Of a DNA stretch of 64,000 nucleotides, positions 25,486 through 34,458 are shown one piece after another. Where the stretch lies: contig CALODT010000002.1 in the NCBI GenBank assembly GCA_942492205.1, positions 124,001-188,000 of the forward strand. The letters run 5' to 3'. The position numbers were made by a program, and so were the translations under genes. The DNA is from UBA1847 sp942492205. Lineage in GTDB: Bacteria; Pseudomonadota; Gammaproteobacteria; Steroidobacterales; Woeseiaceae. Position 1 is the first letter of the stretch. Each line of letters opens with the position of its first letter. The notes under the pieces are model-generated. The model was given only the letters and a program-made list of their open reading frames with translations. It was not told the DNA's origin and searched no databases.

Positions 25486-26568
25486 TCAGGGCTGGTTTTC
25501 GGCCGCCTGCTTAACGACCAATTCGCCCTGTTCCACGTGGAACACCGCGGCTCCGTCAGGTACCGCGACAGCCCCCCTTTTCAAGCTCGTTGCTACTACC
25601 TGGCTGCCGAGCTCAGACACTGCCGCCATCAGGCGCATCAGCGAGTCATCGTCCAGCTCAGCGGCTGGATCGTCGAGCAAGAGCAACAGCGGGCGCTCGA
25701 GAGCCGTCTGCGCTGTCTCGGTTGCCGCCAGGATCATGGCGCTTGCCAGCAGCTTCTGCTGCCCACGCGAAACCAGCTTGCGAGCCTGGCGCTCGTCATA
25801 AGTAATCTTCAGATCCGCCCGATGCGGGCCATGCTGGGTTGCCCCAAGCAACAGGTCTCGCTGCAGGCCCTCCTCCAGCGCCTGGTTGAGATCCTTGTCG
25901 CGGTTCCAGCCCTGCTGGTATTCGAACAGCAGCTCCGTGCCTAGCAGCCGCTCCCCGTACCTTGTCAGCGCCTCCGCCGCGACCGCCAGCGCCCGGCGAC
26001 GCGAATCATCGAGCGCCATACCCAGCTCCACGAATTCAGCGTTCCAGCTAATAATCGTCGCGGCGGCGGATTTTGCCTTCAGCGCGGCATTTCGCTGTTT
26101 TAGCGCGCGCCGGAACCGGCGCCAGGCAAGCAGATGATCCTGTTCCACGTGGAACGCCACCCAGTCCAGGAATTTCCGCCGCAGTTCCGGCCCGCCCGCC
26201 ACCAGGTTGTGCACCTCCGGGTCGATGACCTGCAGCGGCAGCGCATCCGCCAACGAAGCGGCGCCGCCGTCACTTTCCCCATCCACCCGGATCTCCAGGC
26301 CCGCACGACTATTGCGAGCGCCAACGCTGCGGGTCCGTGAATGGGCATGAACCTGCCCAAACAGCACGAAATCCTCCTTGCCGTGCTGAATCAGGTCCTG
26401 CGTGCTCGCCCCCCGGAACGACTTTCCCCTGCCCAGATACGCCAACGCCTCCAGCAGACTCGTCTTGCCGGAGGCGTTCGCCCCGTAAATCAGGTTAAAT
26501 TCCGGAGATAACTTGATCTCTAGCTTGTTGAGACAGCGAAAGTTGCTGGCCCGAAACAGATAAATCAT
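25486..26568 (-). CDS. recF: DNA replication/repair protein RecF
   Basis: 360 residues. Walker A is GANASGKT (29-36). RGRGKSFRGAS-like and QGWNRD segments lie between, the signature SRGQQKLLASAMILA is near the C-terminus, and Walker B is LLLLLDDPAAELD. RecF is an ABC-type ATPase that helps RecOR load RecA at gaps. It follows dnaN by 30 bases. Two ParB-site palindromes lie within its coding sequence, both reading as the peptide FHVE. Confidence 0.97.
   Translation of the reverse strand: MIYLFRASNFRCLNKLEIKLSPEFNLIYGANASGKTSLLEALAYLGRGKSFRGASTQDLIQHGKEDFVLFGQVHAHSRTRSVGARNSRAGLEIRVDGESDGGAASLADALPLQVIDPEVHNLVAGGPELRRKFLDWVAFHVEQDHLLAWRRFRRALKQRNAALKAKSAAATIISWNAEFVELGMALDDSRRRALAVAAEALTRYGERLLGTELLFEYQQGWNRDKDLNQALEEGLQRDLLLGATQHGPHRADLKITYDERQARKLVSRGQQKLLASAMILAATETAQTALERPLLLLLDDPAAELDDDSLMRLMAAVSELGSQVVATSLKRGAVAVPDGAAVFHVEQGELVVKQAAENQP
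25529..25544. promoter_or_regulatory. parS: parS centromere site (perfect palindrome)
   Basis: TGTTCCACGTGGAACA matches the ParB-binding consensus TGTTNCACGTGNAACA at every fixed position. It lies near the 3' end of recF. ParB is encoded at 63191 in this window. Confidence 0.9.
26141..26156. promoter_or_regulatory. parS: Second parS-like site, one mismatch
   Basis: TGTTCCACGTGGAACG differs from the palindrome only in its last base. It overlaps a part of recF where the peptide FHVE is conserved in many RecF proteins, so part of the match may come from protein constraint. Confidence 0.7.
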
Positions 26569-26598
26569 CGCCCCGCCGAAACCCAGGCCCTCAGGCCA

Positions 26599-27693
26599 TC
26601 ACAGCCGCATCGGCATAACCACGAACTTGCTTTCGTCGCTACCGGGCTGCCGAATCAGGCAGCTGGAATTGCTGTCCTGAACCGATAGGGTCACAGACTC
26701 TCCCTCGACGGCCCCCAGCGCATCCAGCAGATAGTTGACGTTAAAGCCGATTTCGATGTCTTCGCCGCTGTACTCAACCTCGAGCTCTTCTTCAGCCTCC
26801 TCCTGCTCAGGATTGTGTGCTTGCAGTACGACGCCGCTGTCGCGAATCACCAGCCGGATGCCCCGATACTTCTCATTCGACAGGATCGCCGTCCGCTGAA
26901 GCGCCCCTCTGAATTCGCCGCGATCCGCTTTCAGTTCGTTCGACGATTCTTTCGGAATCACCCGGTCATACTCCGGAAACCGCCCATCAATCAACTTCGA
27001 CGTAAAGCGAATACCATCGAGCTGAATGCGAATATGATTCGACCCCAGCTCGATATTCAGGTCTCCGTCCCCGCTCATCAGGCGCTGCAGCTCCAGTACA
27101 CCCTTCCTGGGCACGATAACCTGCTGCTCGTCGAAACTCGACGTCAGCTCGGCCTGCGACAGCGCCAGCCGATGACCATCCGTCGCTACCGCGCGCAGAA
27201 ATTTACCGCCCGTCTCCAGGAGCATGCCATTCAGGTAATACCGGACATCCTGCTGAGCCATGGAAAAATGTGTCTTCTCGATGAGCCTGCCCAGCACGCC
27301 CTGGGAAACGGCTATCGTCTGCCCGGCCTTGATGTCGTCGACAACCGGGAATTCCGCCGCCGGCAGCGTTGCCAGGTTGAAGCGGCTTCTGCCGGCCCGA
27401 ACCGAGAGCTTCTCGCCACTCAGGCTGACCTTCACAGCTGTTCCATCCGGCACGGCTTTGCAAATATCCAGCAGCTTTCTGCCGGACACCGTAATCTCCC
27501 CACCGGACTCCGTCTCAACGTCAGCGTTGGCAACCAACTCTACCTCCAGGTCTGTCGCTGTCACTGACAGCTGCCCATCACGTGCAATCAGCAAAACGTT
27601 AGACAGGATCGGCATCGTCTGGCGACGCTCAACCACCCCGATGACGGCCTGTAATGGCTTCAACAGCGCTTCCCGAGCTGCGGTAAACTTCAT
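26599..27693 (-). CDS. dnaN: DNA polymerase III sliding clamp (beta subunit)
   Basis: 364 residues from ATG 27693, beginning MKFTAAREALLKPLQAVIGV. A longer frame adds only three codons and is not the family start. Three clamp domains are present, with NILRND-like, YYLNGMLLETGG and DGHRLALSQ segments. The C-terminal SKFVVMPMRL is typical. The clamp dimer tethers the polymerase to DNA. It is separated from dnaA by the 208-base oriC-like spacer. Confidence 0.98.
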   Translation of the reverse strand: MKFTAAREALLKPLQAVIGVVERRQTMPILSNVLLIARDGQLSVTATDLEVELVANADVETESGGEITVSGRKLLDICKAVPDGTAVKVSLSGEKLSVRAGRSRFNLATLPAAEFPVVDDIKAGQTIAVSQGVLGRLIEKTHFSMAQQDVRYYLNGMLLETGGKFLRAVATDGHRLALSQAELTSSFDEQQVIVPRKGVLELQRLMSGDGDLNIELGSNHIRIQLDGIRFTSKLIDGRFPEYDRVIPKESSNELKADRGEFRGALQRTAILSNEKYRGIRLVIRDSGVVLQAHNPEQEEAEEELEVEYSGEDIEIGFNVNYLLDALGAVEGESVTLSVQDSNSSCLIRQPGSDESKFVVMPMRL

Positions 27694-27901
27694 AGGTTCC
27701 ACCTGTTAATAAAAATTGGAAATTTATAATTTATTATTATTATTAAGGCCCCAAAGGCCTGTGCATAACAATTATAGTTCTTTATAAATCAATGGCTTAA
27801 GTAACAAAAACAGACCTAGCAGATCATGCATGCCATGTCCATCAACTGTGCATAGTCTGTGGACAAAATTTGCAGCACGAGTTTTGCACCGCTTGTCCAC
27901 A
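27694..27901. other. oriC: Candidate replication origin (oriC) between dnaA and dnaN
   Basis: Four DnaA-box-like 9-mers lie here: TGTGCATAA (27760-27768, the reverse of TTATGCACA), TGTGCATAG (27848-27856), TGTGGACAA (27858-27866) and TTGTCCACA (27893-27901). Next to the first is a GC hairpin (AGGCC/GGCCT, 27746-27760). Then comes a run of TTA repeats inside a 40-base stretch of nearly pure A/T (27707-27746). Boxes, GC spacer and AT-rich unwinding region in this order are the layout of bacterial origins. The promoter and leader of dnaN must also lie here. Confidence 0.75.
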
Positions 27902-29245
27902 TCATCCTGTCAATGTTCTTAACAGGTTCAAATAATCGTCATCGATACGCTTGTCTGTCTCTCGTAACGACTCGATACGCCGACAGCCGTGCAGCACCGT
28001 CGTATGATCCCGGCCACCGAAAGCATCACCGATTTCCGGCAGACTGTGGTTGGTGAGCTCCTTCGCGAGCGCCATGCCGAATTGTCTCGGGCGCGCTATC
28101 GAGCGGCTGCGTTTCTTCGACAACAAGTCACCGACGCGAATCTTAAAGTACTCGGCAACAGTTTTCTGGATGTTTTCAATGGACACCAGGCGATCCTGGA
28201 CCGCGAGAAGGTCGCGCAGCGCCTCCTTGGCAAATTCCAGGTCTATGGCTCGGCCGGTAAAACGATAATTGGCAATGACCCGACGAAGTGCCCCCTCGAG
28301 CTCGCGCACGTTTGAGCGGATGCGCTTCGCGATAAAAAAAGCGACTTCTTCAGGCAGCTGCACGCCTTCGATAACGGCCTTGCTCATCAGGATAGCCACC
28401 GATGTCTCCAGTTCGGGCGGTTCTATGGCAACCGTCAGGCCCCAGCCGAAACGCGACTTGAGCCTTTCCTCGAGCCCGGCCACCTCTTTCGGGTATCGAT
28501 CGCACGTCAGGATGATCTGTCGCTGTCCTTCGAGAAGGGCGTTGAAGGTATGGAAAAACTCCTCCTGGGAACGCTCCTTGCCGGCGAAAAACTGGATGTC
28601 GTCAATCAGCAGCGCGTCCAGGGACCGATAGGACCGCTTGAACTCCGATATCGTATTGTGCTGCAAGCCACGCACCATATCGCCAACGAACCGCTCCGAA
28701 TGGACGTAGCTCACGCGGGCACCCGGATTATTCCTGACAATACCGTTGCCGATGGCGTGCATGAGGTGCGTCTTACCCAGCCCTACCCCGCCATAAATAA
28801 ACAGCGGGTTGTACGACTTGCCCGGATTCTCGCTGACCTGGCTTGCCGCGGCCCGAGCCAGCTGATTGCTCTTGCCCTCGACGAAACTATCAAACGTGAA
28901 GGCCGCGTTCAGGCGCGATTCGACCGGTGTCCTGGCCGGGCCCCTGGGCGCCGAAGAAGGGCGCTCAGTTGGCGACCGGACCGCCATTGCCGGCTCGGTC
29001 GCGCGTGAGCCTACCTCGAGCGACACCTCGACCTTGTCGGGCCCATCGTCAACCAGCTCCAGGATGCGATCCAGGTAGTGCTGCTGCAGCCATTCGACGA
29101 CAAAACGATTCGGTGCCAGCAGGCGCAGCATGGCGTCATCATCGACCGCTTGCAGCGGCCGGATCCAGATATTGAATTGTTGCTCCGGAACCTCTCCCTG
29201 CAGGACGCGCAGGCACTGGTTCCAGAGCGTCGATTCAGTAGACAA
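27902..29245 (-). CDS. dnaA: Chromosomal replication initiator DnaA
   Basis: 447 residues. Domain I begins LWNQCLRVLQGEVPEQQFN. A variable linker follows (about 85-110), then the AAA+ domain with FIYGGVGLGKTHLMHAIGN and LLIDDIQFFAGKERSQEEF. Domain IV carries the DNA-binding signature GGRDHTTVLHGCRRI. DnaA-ATP binds 9-mer boxes and opens oriC. The stop codon abuts the last DnaA-box-like 9-mer of the candidate origin. The gene is divergent from rpmH. Confidence 0.98.
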   Translation of the reverse strand: MSTESTLWNQCLRVLQGEVPEQQFNIWIRPLQAVDDDAMLRLLAPNRFVVEWLQQHYLDRILELVDDGPDKVEVSLEVGSRATEPAMAVRSPTERPSSAPRGPARTPVESRLNAAFTFDSFVEGKSNQLARAAASQVSENPGKSYNPLFIYGGVGLGKTHLMHAIGNGIVRNNPGARVSYVHSERFVGDMVRGLQHNTISEFKRSYRSLDALLIDDIQFFAGKERSQEEFFHTFNALLEGQRQIILTCDRYPKEVAGLEERLKSRFGWGLTVAIEPPELETSVAILMSKAVIEGVQLPEEVAFFIAKRIRSNVRELEGALRRVIANYRFTGRAIDLEFAKEALRDLLAVQDRLVSIENIQKTVAEYFKIRVGDLLSKKRSRSIARPRQFGMALAKELTNHSLPEIGDAFGGRDHTTVLHGCRRIESLRETDKRIDDDYLNLLRTLTG

Positions 29246-29344
29246 GATGATCCCCGGTGGGCGGCTAGAGGCCGCATGACAACAACGATAGAGCGCGAAC
29301 GACGCAGCAGTCTAACGCTTAAGTCGAGGCGCCGCCAGATGCAG

Positions 29345-29353
29345 TTATCCACA
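29345..29353 (+). promoter_or_regulatory. Perfect DnaA box in the dnaA-rpmH spacer
   Basis: TTATCCACA, the strongest DnaA-box sequence, lies 100 bases upstream of dnaA and 129 upstream of rpmH. It is alone there and no AT-rich tract is near, so autoregulation of dnaA seems more likely than origin function. Confidence 0.7.
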
Positions 29354-29393
29354 GGTTGCCAACGGCCATGGTCGTACAGTTGGTCGCGCTCTG

Positions 29394-29422
29394 TTGACAC
29401 TGTCAGACCATCTGCGTACCCT
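29394..29422 (+). promoter_or_regulatory. Promoter of rpmH-rnpA-yidC
   Basis: A perfect -35 TTGACA is followed at 17 bp by TACCCT, a poor -10. It lies 60 bases before the rpmH start in the divergent spacer with dnaA. Confidence 0.5.
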
Positions 29423-29481
29423 TGCCGCCCTTCGAAAAGTACGGCCAGAAAACGGCCGATACCACGTCCAGGTAGAACGCC

Positions 29482-29616
29482 ATGAAACGCACATTTCAGC
29501 CCAGCAAGATCAAGCGCGCGCGAACCCACGGTTTTCGTGCCCGCATGGCCACCAAGGCCGGGCGTCTTGTTCTGAAGCGCCGACGCGCCAAAGGGCGCGC
29601 GCGGTTGACGCCGTAA
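29482..29616 (+). CDS. rpmH: 50S ribosomal protein L34
   Basis: A 44-residue, strongly basic protein: MKRTFQPSKIKRARTHGFRA at the start, RMATKAGRLVLKRRRAKGR in the second half. This is the standard L34 sequence and length. AGGTAG lies seven bases before the ATG. It is the first gene of rpmH-rnpA-yidC. Confidence 0.98.
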   Translation: MKRTFQPSKIKRARTHGFRARMATKAGRLVLKRRRAKGRARLTP

Positions 29617-29654
29617 GCAAGCCCCGTCGGATCGACGAACCGCAATAAAAAAGG

Positions 29655-30032
29655 TTGAAGATTGCTTCAGGCAACCGGTTTGGCAGAGAAAACCGGCTCC
29701 TCGACGCGGCCGCGTTCGGCCGTGTGTTTGCTGGAGCTACGCGCAGCCGCGACAAACTCTTCACCGTCCTTTGTCGAAGCAATGACGCCGATGTCCCGCG
29801 ACTCGGGCTCGCCATCTCGAAGAAACACTGTCGTCACGCAACCGGACGGAATCGAATCAAAAGGGCGATCCGAGAGTCGTTTCGGCAAAATCAAATGTTG
29901 CTGAGCAATCTAGACATTGTTGTAATCAATCAACCGGCCGCGACGACCGCGAACAACCAAGAACTCGTCGCAAGTCTCGAGACGCACTGGCGCCGCTGCC
30001 AGACAGCGAAACGGAAACCGCAGGAAAGCTAA
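29655..30032 (+). CDS. rnpA: Ribonuclease P protein component
   Basis: 125 residues. The signature RNRIKRAIRESFR and the N-terminal FGRENRLLDAAAFGRVF identify it. It binds the RNase P RNA and aids 5' processing of pre-tRNA. The only ordinary start before the conserved part is TTG 29655, which sits directly against an A-rich AAAAAAGG, so ribosome-binding spacing is odd and the exact start is uncertain. No yidD lies between it and yidC. Confidence 0.95.
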   Translation: MKIASGNRFGRENRLLDAAAFGRVFAGATRSRDKLFTVLCRSNDADVPRLGLAISKKHCRHATGRNRIKRAIRESFRQNQMLLSNLDIVVINQPAATTANNQELVASLETHWRRCQTAKRKPQES

Positions 30033-30035
30033 TCG

Positions 30036-31754
30036 ATGGATAACCAACGGCTGCTGATATGGGCGTTCTTTGGCCTGATGCTCTGGATGACCTACCAGAC
30101 CTGGCAGCAGGATTACGGACCGAAGCAGGCACCGGCAGCGGAGCAACAGGTACGCCAGCCGACGGAACTGACGGCACCAGCAGGTAGCGCCGAGGGTGAA
30201 CTGCCCGCACTGGCCGAACCGACCGATGCGCCGGCGCTTTCCAATGAGGCCGCTACCGGGCAGGGCGAGGCGGAAAGAAAACAGGCCCCCAGCATTCGCG
30301 TCACGACCGACGTGCTTGACGTCGAGATCAGTCTGCAGGGGGGCACGCTGCAGCGTGCGGTGCTCCGCAACTATCCGGTTGCCAAAGACGCGCCGGACAC
30401 ATTGATTGAGCTGCTGAGCCCGGACAGCGCTACGACCGGCCTTATCGAGTCAGGCGTTCGGGCAAGCGGTGGCGGCGCCGAGGCGACGCATCTCGACATG
30501 CTGTCAAGCCGACAGATGTCCTACGAGCTCGGTGGCAACGACGAAATCGTCGTGCCGCTTACCTGGACCGATGACAGCGGCGTGACGCTCGAGAAGCGCT
30601 ATCGATTCAAACGCGGCAGCTATCAGATCGACCTCGAGCAAGAGGTCACCAACGGCAGCGACGCCCTGTGGCGGGGCGCCGAGTACGTGCGCATCAAGCG
30701 GCACTTCCAGGAGCAGGAGCGTTCGATGTTTGACGTCGACTCCTATTCGTTCGCCGGGCCTATCGTTTACAACGGCGAAAAATCGGAAAAGCTCGCTCGT
30801 GACGACCTCCTCGAAGACGGCAAGTACGAATTCTATTCGGAACGGGGATGGTTCGGCTCCATCCAGCATCACTTCCTGAGTGCAGTTGTCCCGGCCCCCG
30901 GCGTGGACCACAAGTATGAAGTCGCGGTGGTGGGTAACAACTCGGTTAGCAGCGCCATCGGTCGCAACCTCGAGACAGTTTCTCCGGGCTCGAGCAAGAC
31001 GTTCGCAACAACGCTTTTCGTGGGGCCGAAGCTGCAGTCGCAGCTCGAGCAGATTGACAAGAGCCTGAAGCTGACGGTCGACTACGGCTGGCTGACAATC
31101 ATCTCGCAACCGCTGTTCTGGCTGTTGAGCAAGGTGTTCGGCTTCGTCGGCAACTGGGGTGTCTCCATCATCTTCGTGACCCTGCTCATCAAGCTGGCTT
31201 TCTACAAACTGACAGAATCGAGCGGCCGCTCGATGGCGAAAATGCGCAACCTGCAGCCGCGCATGAAGGCGCTACAGGATCGCTACAAGGACGATCGCCA
31301 GGCGCTAAGCCAGGCGATGATGGAGCTGTACAAGCGCGAGAAGGTAAACCCCGCTGCGGGCTGTCTGCCGATCCTGATCCAGATGCCGTTTTTCCTGGCG
31401 TTCTACTGGGTATTGCTCGAAAGCGTTGAGATGCGCCAGGCGCCATTCGCGCTGTGGATCACCGACCTGTCGACGCGTGACCCGTATTTCATTCTGCCGC
31501 TGATCATGGGCGTCGCAATGTTCTTGCAGCAGAAGCTCAATCCCGCGCCCACAGACCCGGTGCAGGCAAAGGTCATGCAGATCATGCCCGTGATGTTTAC
31601 CGGCTTTTTCGCGTTCTTCCCGTCGGGCCTGGTGCTCTACTGGGTGACCAACACGGTGCTATCGATCGCGCAGCAGTGGAAAATAAACCGCGTCGTAGAG
31701 GCAGAGGCGAAAGCGCCGAAAGGCAGCAAGAAAAAGAACAAGGACGCCGAGTAA
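30036..31754 (+). CDS. yidC: Membrane protein insertase YidC
   Basis: 572 residues, long gammaproteobacterial form: N-terminal helix (LLIWAFFGLMLWMTYQTW), a large periplasmic beta domain (about 90-350), then the five-helix insertase core. The core includes GNWGVSIIFVTLLIKLAFY, MMELYKREKVNPAAGCLPI and PSGLVLYWVTNTVLSIAQQW, and the tail is basic. It inserts membrane proteins with or without Sec. It starts three bases after rnpA. Confidence 0.98.
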   Translation: MDNQRLLIWAFFGLMLWMTYQTWQQDYGPKQAPAAEQQVRQPTELTAPAGSAEGELPALAEPTDAPALSNEAATGQGEAERKQAPSIRVTTDVLDVEISLQGGTLQRAVLRNYPVAKDAPDTLIELLSPDSATTGLIESGVRASGGGAEATHLDMLSSRQMSYELGGNDEIVVPLTWTDDSGVTLEKRYRFKRGSYQIDLEQEVTNGSDALWRGAEYVRIKRHFQEQERSMFDVDSYSFAGPIVYNGEKSEKLARDDLLEDGKYEFYSERGWFGSIQHHFLSAVVPAPGVDHKYEVAVVGNNSVSSAIGRNLETVSPGSSKTFATTLFVGPKLQSQLEQIDKSLKLTVDYGWLTIISQPLFWLLSKVFGFVGNWGVSIIFVTLLIKLAFYKLTESSGRSMAKMRNLQPRMKALQDRYKDDRQALSQAMMELYKREKVNPAAGCLPILIQMPFFLAFYWVLLESVEMRQAPFALWITDLSTRDPYFILPLIMGVAMFLQQKLNPAPTDPVQAKVMQIMPVMFTGFFAFFPSGLVLYWVTNTVLSIAQQWKINRVVEAEAKAPKGSKKKNKDAE

Positions 31755-31764
31755 GGGCGGGTTC

Positions 31765-32976
31765 CTAGCCCAGCGTTGAGCGAACCTTGATCTCGCCGTG
31801 CAGCGTGCGATGCACCGGGCAACGGTCCGCAATCTCCAGCATCCGCGTGCGTTGCTCGTCAGTCAGGTCGCCATCGAGTGAAATGCTGCGCCTGAACTCG
31901 TCTATCCTGCCGTCCGAAGACTCGCAATCTTCACAGTCGTCAGCATGCACTTTGCCGTGCTCGACGGCCACGGTCGCGGACTCGAGGGGCAGCTTCTTGT
32001 GATTGGCATACATCCTGAGCGTCATTGACGTGCAGGTCGCGAGCGCCGCCGATAACAGGTCGTAAGGTGTCGGCCCCAGATCCGTACCACCGACAGAGCC
32101 GGGCTCATCGGCCACCAGGCTGTGCGAGCCCAGCTGCACCTCTGTACGAAAGCCCCCGAGTCGTGTCCGTGCGCTGACGACGCCGTGCCGTGCGGGAAGC
32201 GCATCGGCGGGAGTAGCGACCGGCAGATACCGCGACGCCCACGCGGCCAGCACGTTGCCGGCGTAACGCGAATCCACTTCGTCGCTCAGCAGATGGTCGG
32301 CGTCGTCGAGGCTGACGAAGCTCTTCGGGTGTTTGGCGGCCGCAAACAACTGCGAGGCATTGTCGATATCAACAACGCTGTCGAGCGGCGCATGCATTAC
32401 CAGCAACGCCTTGCGCAGCGAGCCGATGGTCGAGCGCAGGTCCTGTTCTTCCAGGTCCTCCAGAAACTGTTGCTTCATGAGAAACGGTCTGCCACCGAGG
32501 TCAATCGTCGCTTCGCCCTTGTCGCGCAGCACTTCTTCAGAGCCGGCAAACATCCGCGCTACGTGCGCAGGCTCGGAGGGTGATCCAATGGTCGCAACCG
32601 CAACCGCGGAGCCGACCTGTGCCGCGGCCTGCAGCACCGCCGTGCCGCCGAGAGAATGGCCGATGAGTATCGAAGGCGACTCGTGCTCACGCGCCATGTA
32701 GTCAACGGCGGCCAGCAGGTCCGCAACGTTGGACGAGAAGTTGGTGTCGGCGAATTCGCCTTCACTCTGGCCGAGGCCGGTGAAGTCGAAGCGCAGCACC
32801 GCGATGCCGGCGTCGTTCAGGGCGCGCGCAATATTGGCGGCCGCTTTCAGGTTCTTCGAGCAGGTGAAACAGTGAGCGAAGAGCGCGTACGCAAGCGGCG
32901 CCGTCGCAGGCTCATCCAGAATTCCGGCCAGGGCGTGGCCGCCATCATTTTCAAAAACGACGTTCTTACTCGGCAT
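31765..32976 (-). CDS. Alpha/beta-hydrolase fused to OsmC-like peroxiredoxin domain
   Basis: 403 residues from ATG 32976. The first 260 residues are an alpha/beta-hydrolase with nucleophile elbow IGHSLGGTA and FDFTGLGQSEGEF. Residues about 265-400 are OsmC-like, with DLGPTPYDLLSAALATCTSM carrying one conserved Cys and RCPVHRTLHGEI at the end carrying another. The two-domain protein is a known bacterial architecture. The OsmC part suggests peroxide or electrophile detoxification, and the hydrolase substrate is unknown. It converges with yidC and is divergent from mnmE. Confidence 0.92.
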   Translation of the reverse strand: MPSKNVVFENDGGHALAGILDEPATAPLAYALFAHCFTCSKNLKAAANIARALNDAGIAVLRFDFTGLGQSEGEFADTNFSSNVADLLAAVDYMAREHESPSILIGHSLGGTAVLQAAAQVGSAVAVATIGSPSEPAHVARMFAGSEEVLRDKGEATIDLGGRPFLMKQQFLEDLEEQDLRSTIGSLRKALLVMHAPLDSVVDIDNASQLFAAAKHPKSFVSLDDADHLLSDEVDSRYAGNVLAAWASRYLPVATPADALPARHGVVSARTRLGGFRTEVQLGSHSLVADEPGSVGGTDLGPTPYDLLSAALATCTSMTLRMYANHKKLPLESATVAVEHGKVHADDCEDCESSDGRIDEFRRSISLDGDLTDEQRTRMLEIADRCPVHRTLHGEIKVRSTLG

Positions 32977-33004
32977 AAACGGCAACCTGTGTTTACATGG
33001 GTGA

Positions 33005-34339
33005 ATGACATCCGCAGCAGACACTATCGTAGCCTCGGCCACCCCGCCCGGGGCTGGCGGCATCGGTATCGTCCGCATCTCCGGCGATCAGGCCGAGCGC
33101 ATCGCGCGCGCCATGCTCGGCAGTCTACCCGAACCACGTACCGCAACGTATCGCAGCTTTAGCGATGGCCAGGGTCGGCCCATCGATGCGGGCGTCGCGC
33201 TCTATTTTCCGCGACCGACGTCGTTCACCGGCGAATCGGTTGTCGAGCTGCAAGGGCACGGCGGGCCGACAGTGATCGCAATGCTCGTGGAAGCCGTTGT
33301 CGCGCTGGGCGCGCGCAGGGCAGGGCCCGGCGAATTCTCCGCGAGGGCGTTTCAAAACGGCAAACTCGACCTCGCCCAGGCCGAGGCCATCGCAGACCTC
33401 ATCAACAGCACCACCGAGCAGGCGGCGCGCGGCGCATTGCGGTCTTTGTCCGGCGCGTTCTCCGCGGCCGTGGATGCCCTGCACGAGCAGCTTGTGCGCC
33501 TTCGCATGTACGTCGAAGCGGCCATCGACTTCCCGGAAGAAGAGATCGATTTCCTGTCTGACGAGCGGCTCGAGTCGACGTTGCGGGAGTGCGCGCGGGC
33601 GTTCGATGCGCTGGTCGATCAGACCGGGCAGGGGCGCGTCCTGCGCGACGGCTACCAGCTCGTCATCGTTGGTAAACCAAACGCTGGCAAGTCGAGCCTC
33701 ATGAACATCCTGAGCGGTCAGGACGCTGCGATCGTGACCGAAATCGCCGGCACGACTCGCGACGTGCTGCGAGAGCAGATCGACATCGACGGACTGGCGG
33801 TCGAGCTGGTTGATACCGCCGGCCTGCGTGAAAACCCGGACCGCATCGAGGAAGAGGGCATTCGCCGCGCGCGCAAAGCCATCGAGACAGCCGATGCCGT
33901 GCTCTGGATTCAGGATGCGACAGACACGAACAGCGCCGCGCCGGCCGAAAAGCTGCCGCCCGACATCCCGCTGACCGTCGTTCGCAACAAGGTTGATCTG
34001 ACGCACGAGCCCCTCGGCGCCATCGATGGGCAGACGATTAACGTGTCGGCAAAGACGGGTGCCGGCCTTGACGCGCTGCGCGAGCACATCAAACAGCTGG
34101 CGGGCTACAGGAATCTCGGAGAGGGCGCCTTTACCGCCCGGCGCCGCCATGTCGATGCGCTGGCTCGCGCTCGGACGCACTTCGAGCTGGGGCGCCGCGC
34201 GCTCGAAGAGGCGCGTGCTGGCGAGCTGCTTGCTGAAGAGCTGCGCCTGAGCCACCAGGCGCTGGGCGAAATTACCGGCGCCGTCTCCTCTGACGAGCTC
34301 CTCGGCAAGATCTTCTCCGAGTTCTGTATCGGCAAGTAA
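33005..34339 (+). CDS. mnmE: tRNA modification GTPase MnmE
   Basis: 444 residues. The N-terminal formyl-folate-binding domain starts DTIVASATPPGAGGIGIVRI, a helical domain follows, and the inserted G domain has GKPNAGKSS (G1), the TTRD switch, DTAGLRE (G3) and NKVD (G4). The C-terminal CIGK carries the conserved Cys. With MnmG it makes 5-carboxymethylaminomethyl-uridine at tRNA position 34. MnmG itself is 7.8 kb away. Confidence 0.97.
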   Translation: MTSAADTIVASATPPGAGGIGIVRISGDQAERIARAMLGSLPEPRTATYRSFSDGQGRPIDAGVALYFPRPTSFTGESVVELQGHGGPTVIAMLVEAVVALGARRAGPGEFSARAFQNGKLDLAQAEAIADLINSTTEQAARGALRSLSGAFSAAVDALHEQLVRLRMYVEAAIDFPEEEIDFLSDERLESTLRECARAFDALVDQTGQGRVLRDGYQLVIVGKPNAGKSSLMNILSGQDAAIVTEIAGTTRDVLREQIDIDGLAVELVDTAGLRENPDRIEEEGIRRARKAIETADAVLWIQDATDTNSAAPAEKLPPDIPLTVVRNKVDLTHEPLGAIDGQTINVSAKTGAGLDALREHIKQLAGYRNLGEGAFTARRRHVDALARARTHFELGRRALEEARAGELLAEELRLSHQALGEITGAVSSDELLGKIFSEFCIGK

Positions 34340-34458
34340 GTGGTCGCCTGAAAGATCGGCAAAAAATCAGCAGAGGATCACCCGTTCCGCAGGATACCGT
34401 CGCGTCGATCGGCCATGGTGTTGCCCGTGCAACAACGCACACTGACAAGGAGCAACCC

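Noticed and set aside
29246..29481. dnaA-rpmH spacer as the replication origin
   Set aside because: It holds just one DnaA box and no AT-rich unwinding tract, whereas the dnaA-dnaN spacer has both. It cannot be fully excluded without skew data.
33125..34255. 376-codon minus-strand open frame inside mnmE
   Set aside because: Antisense to all the GTPase motifs of MnmE; no motif of its own.
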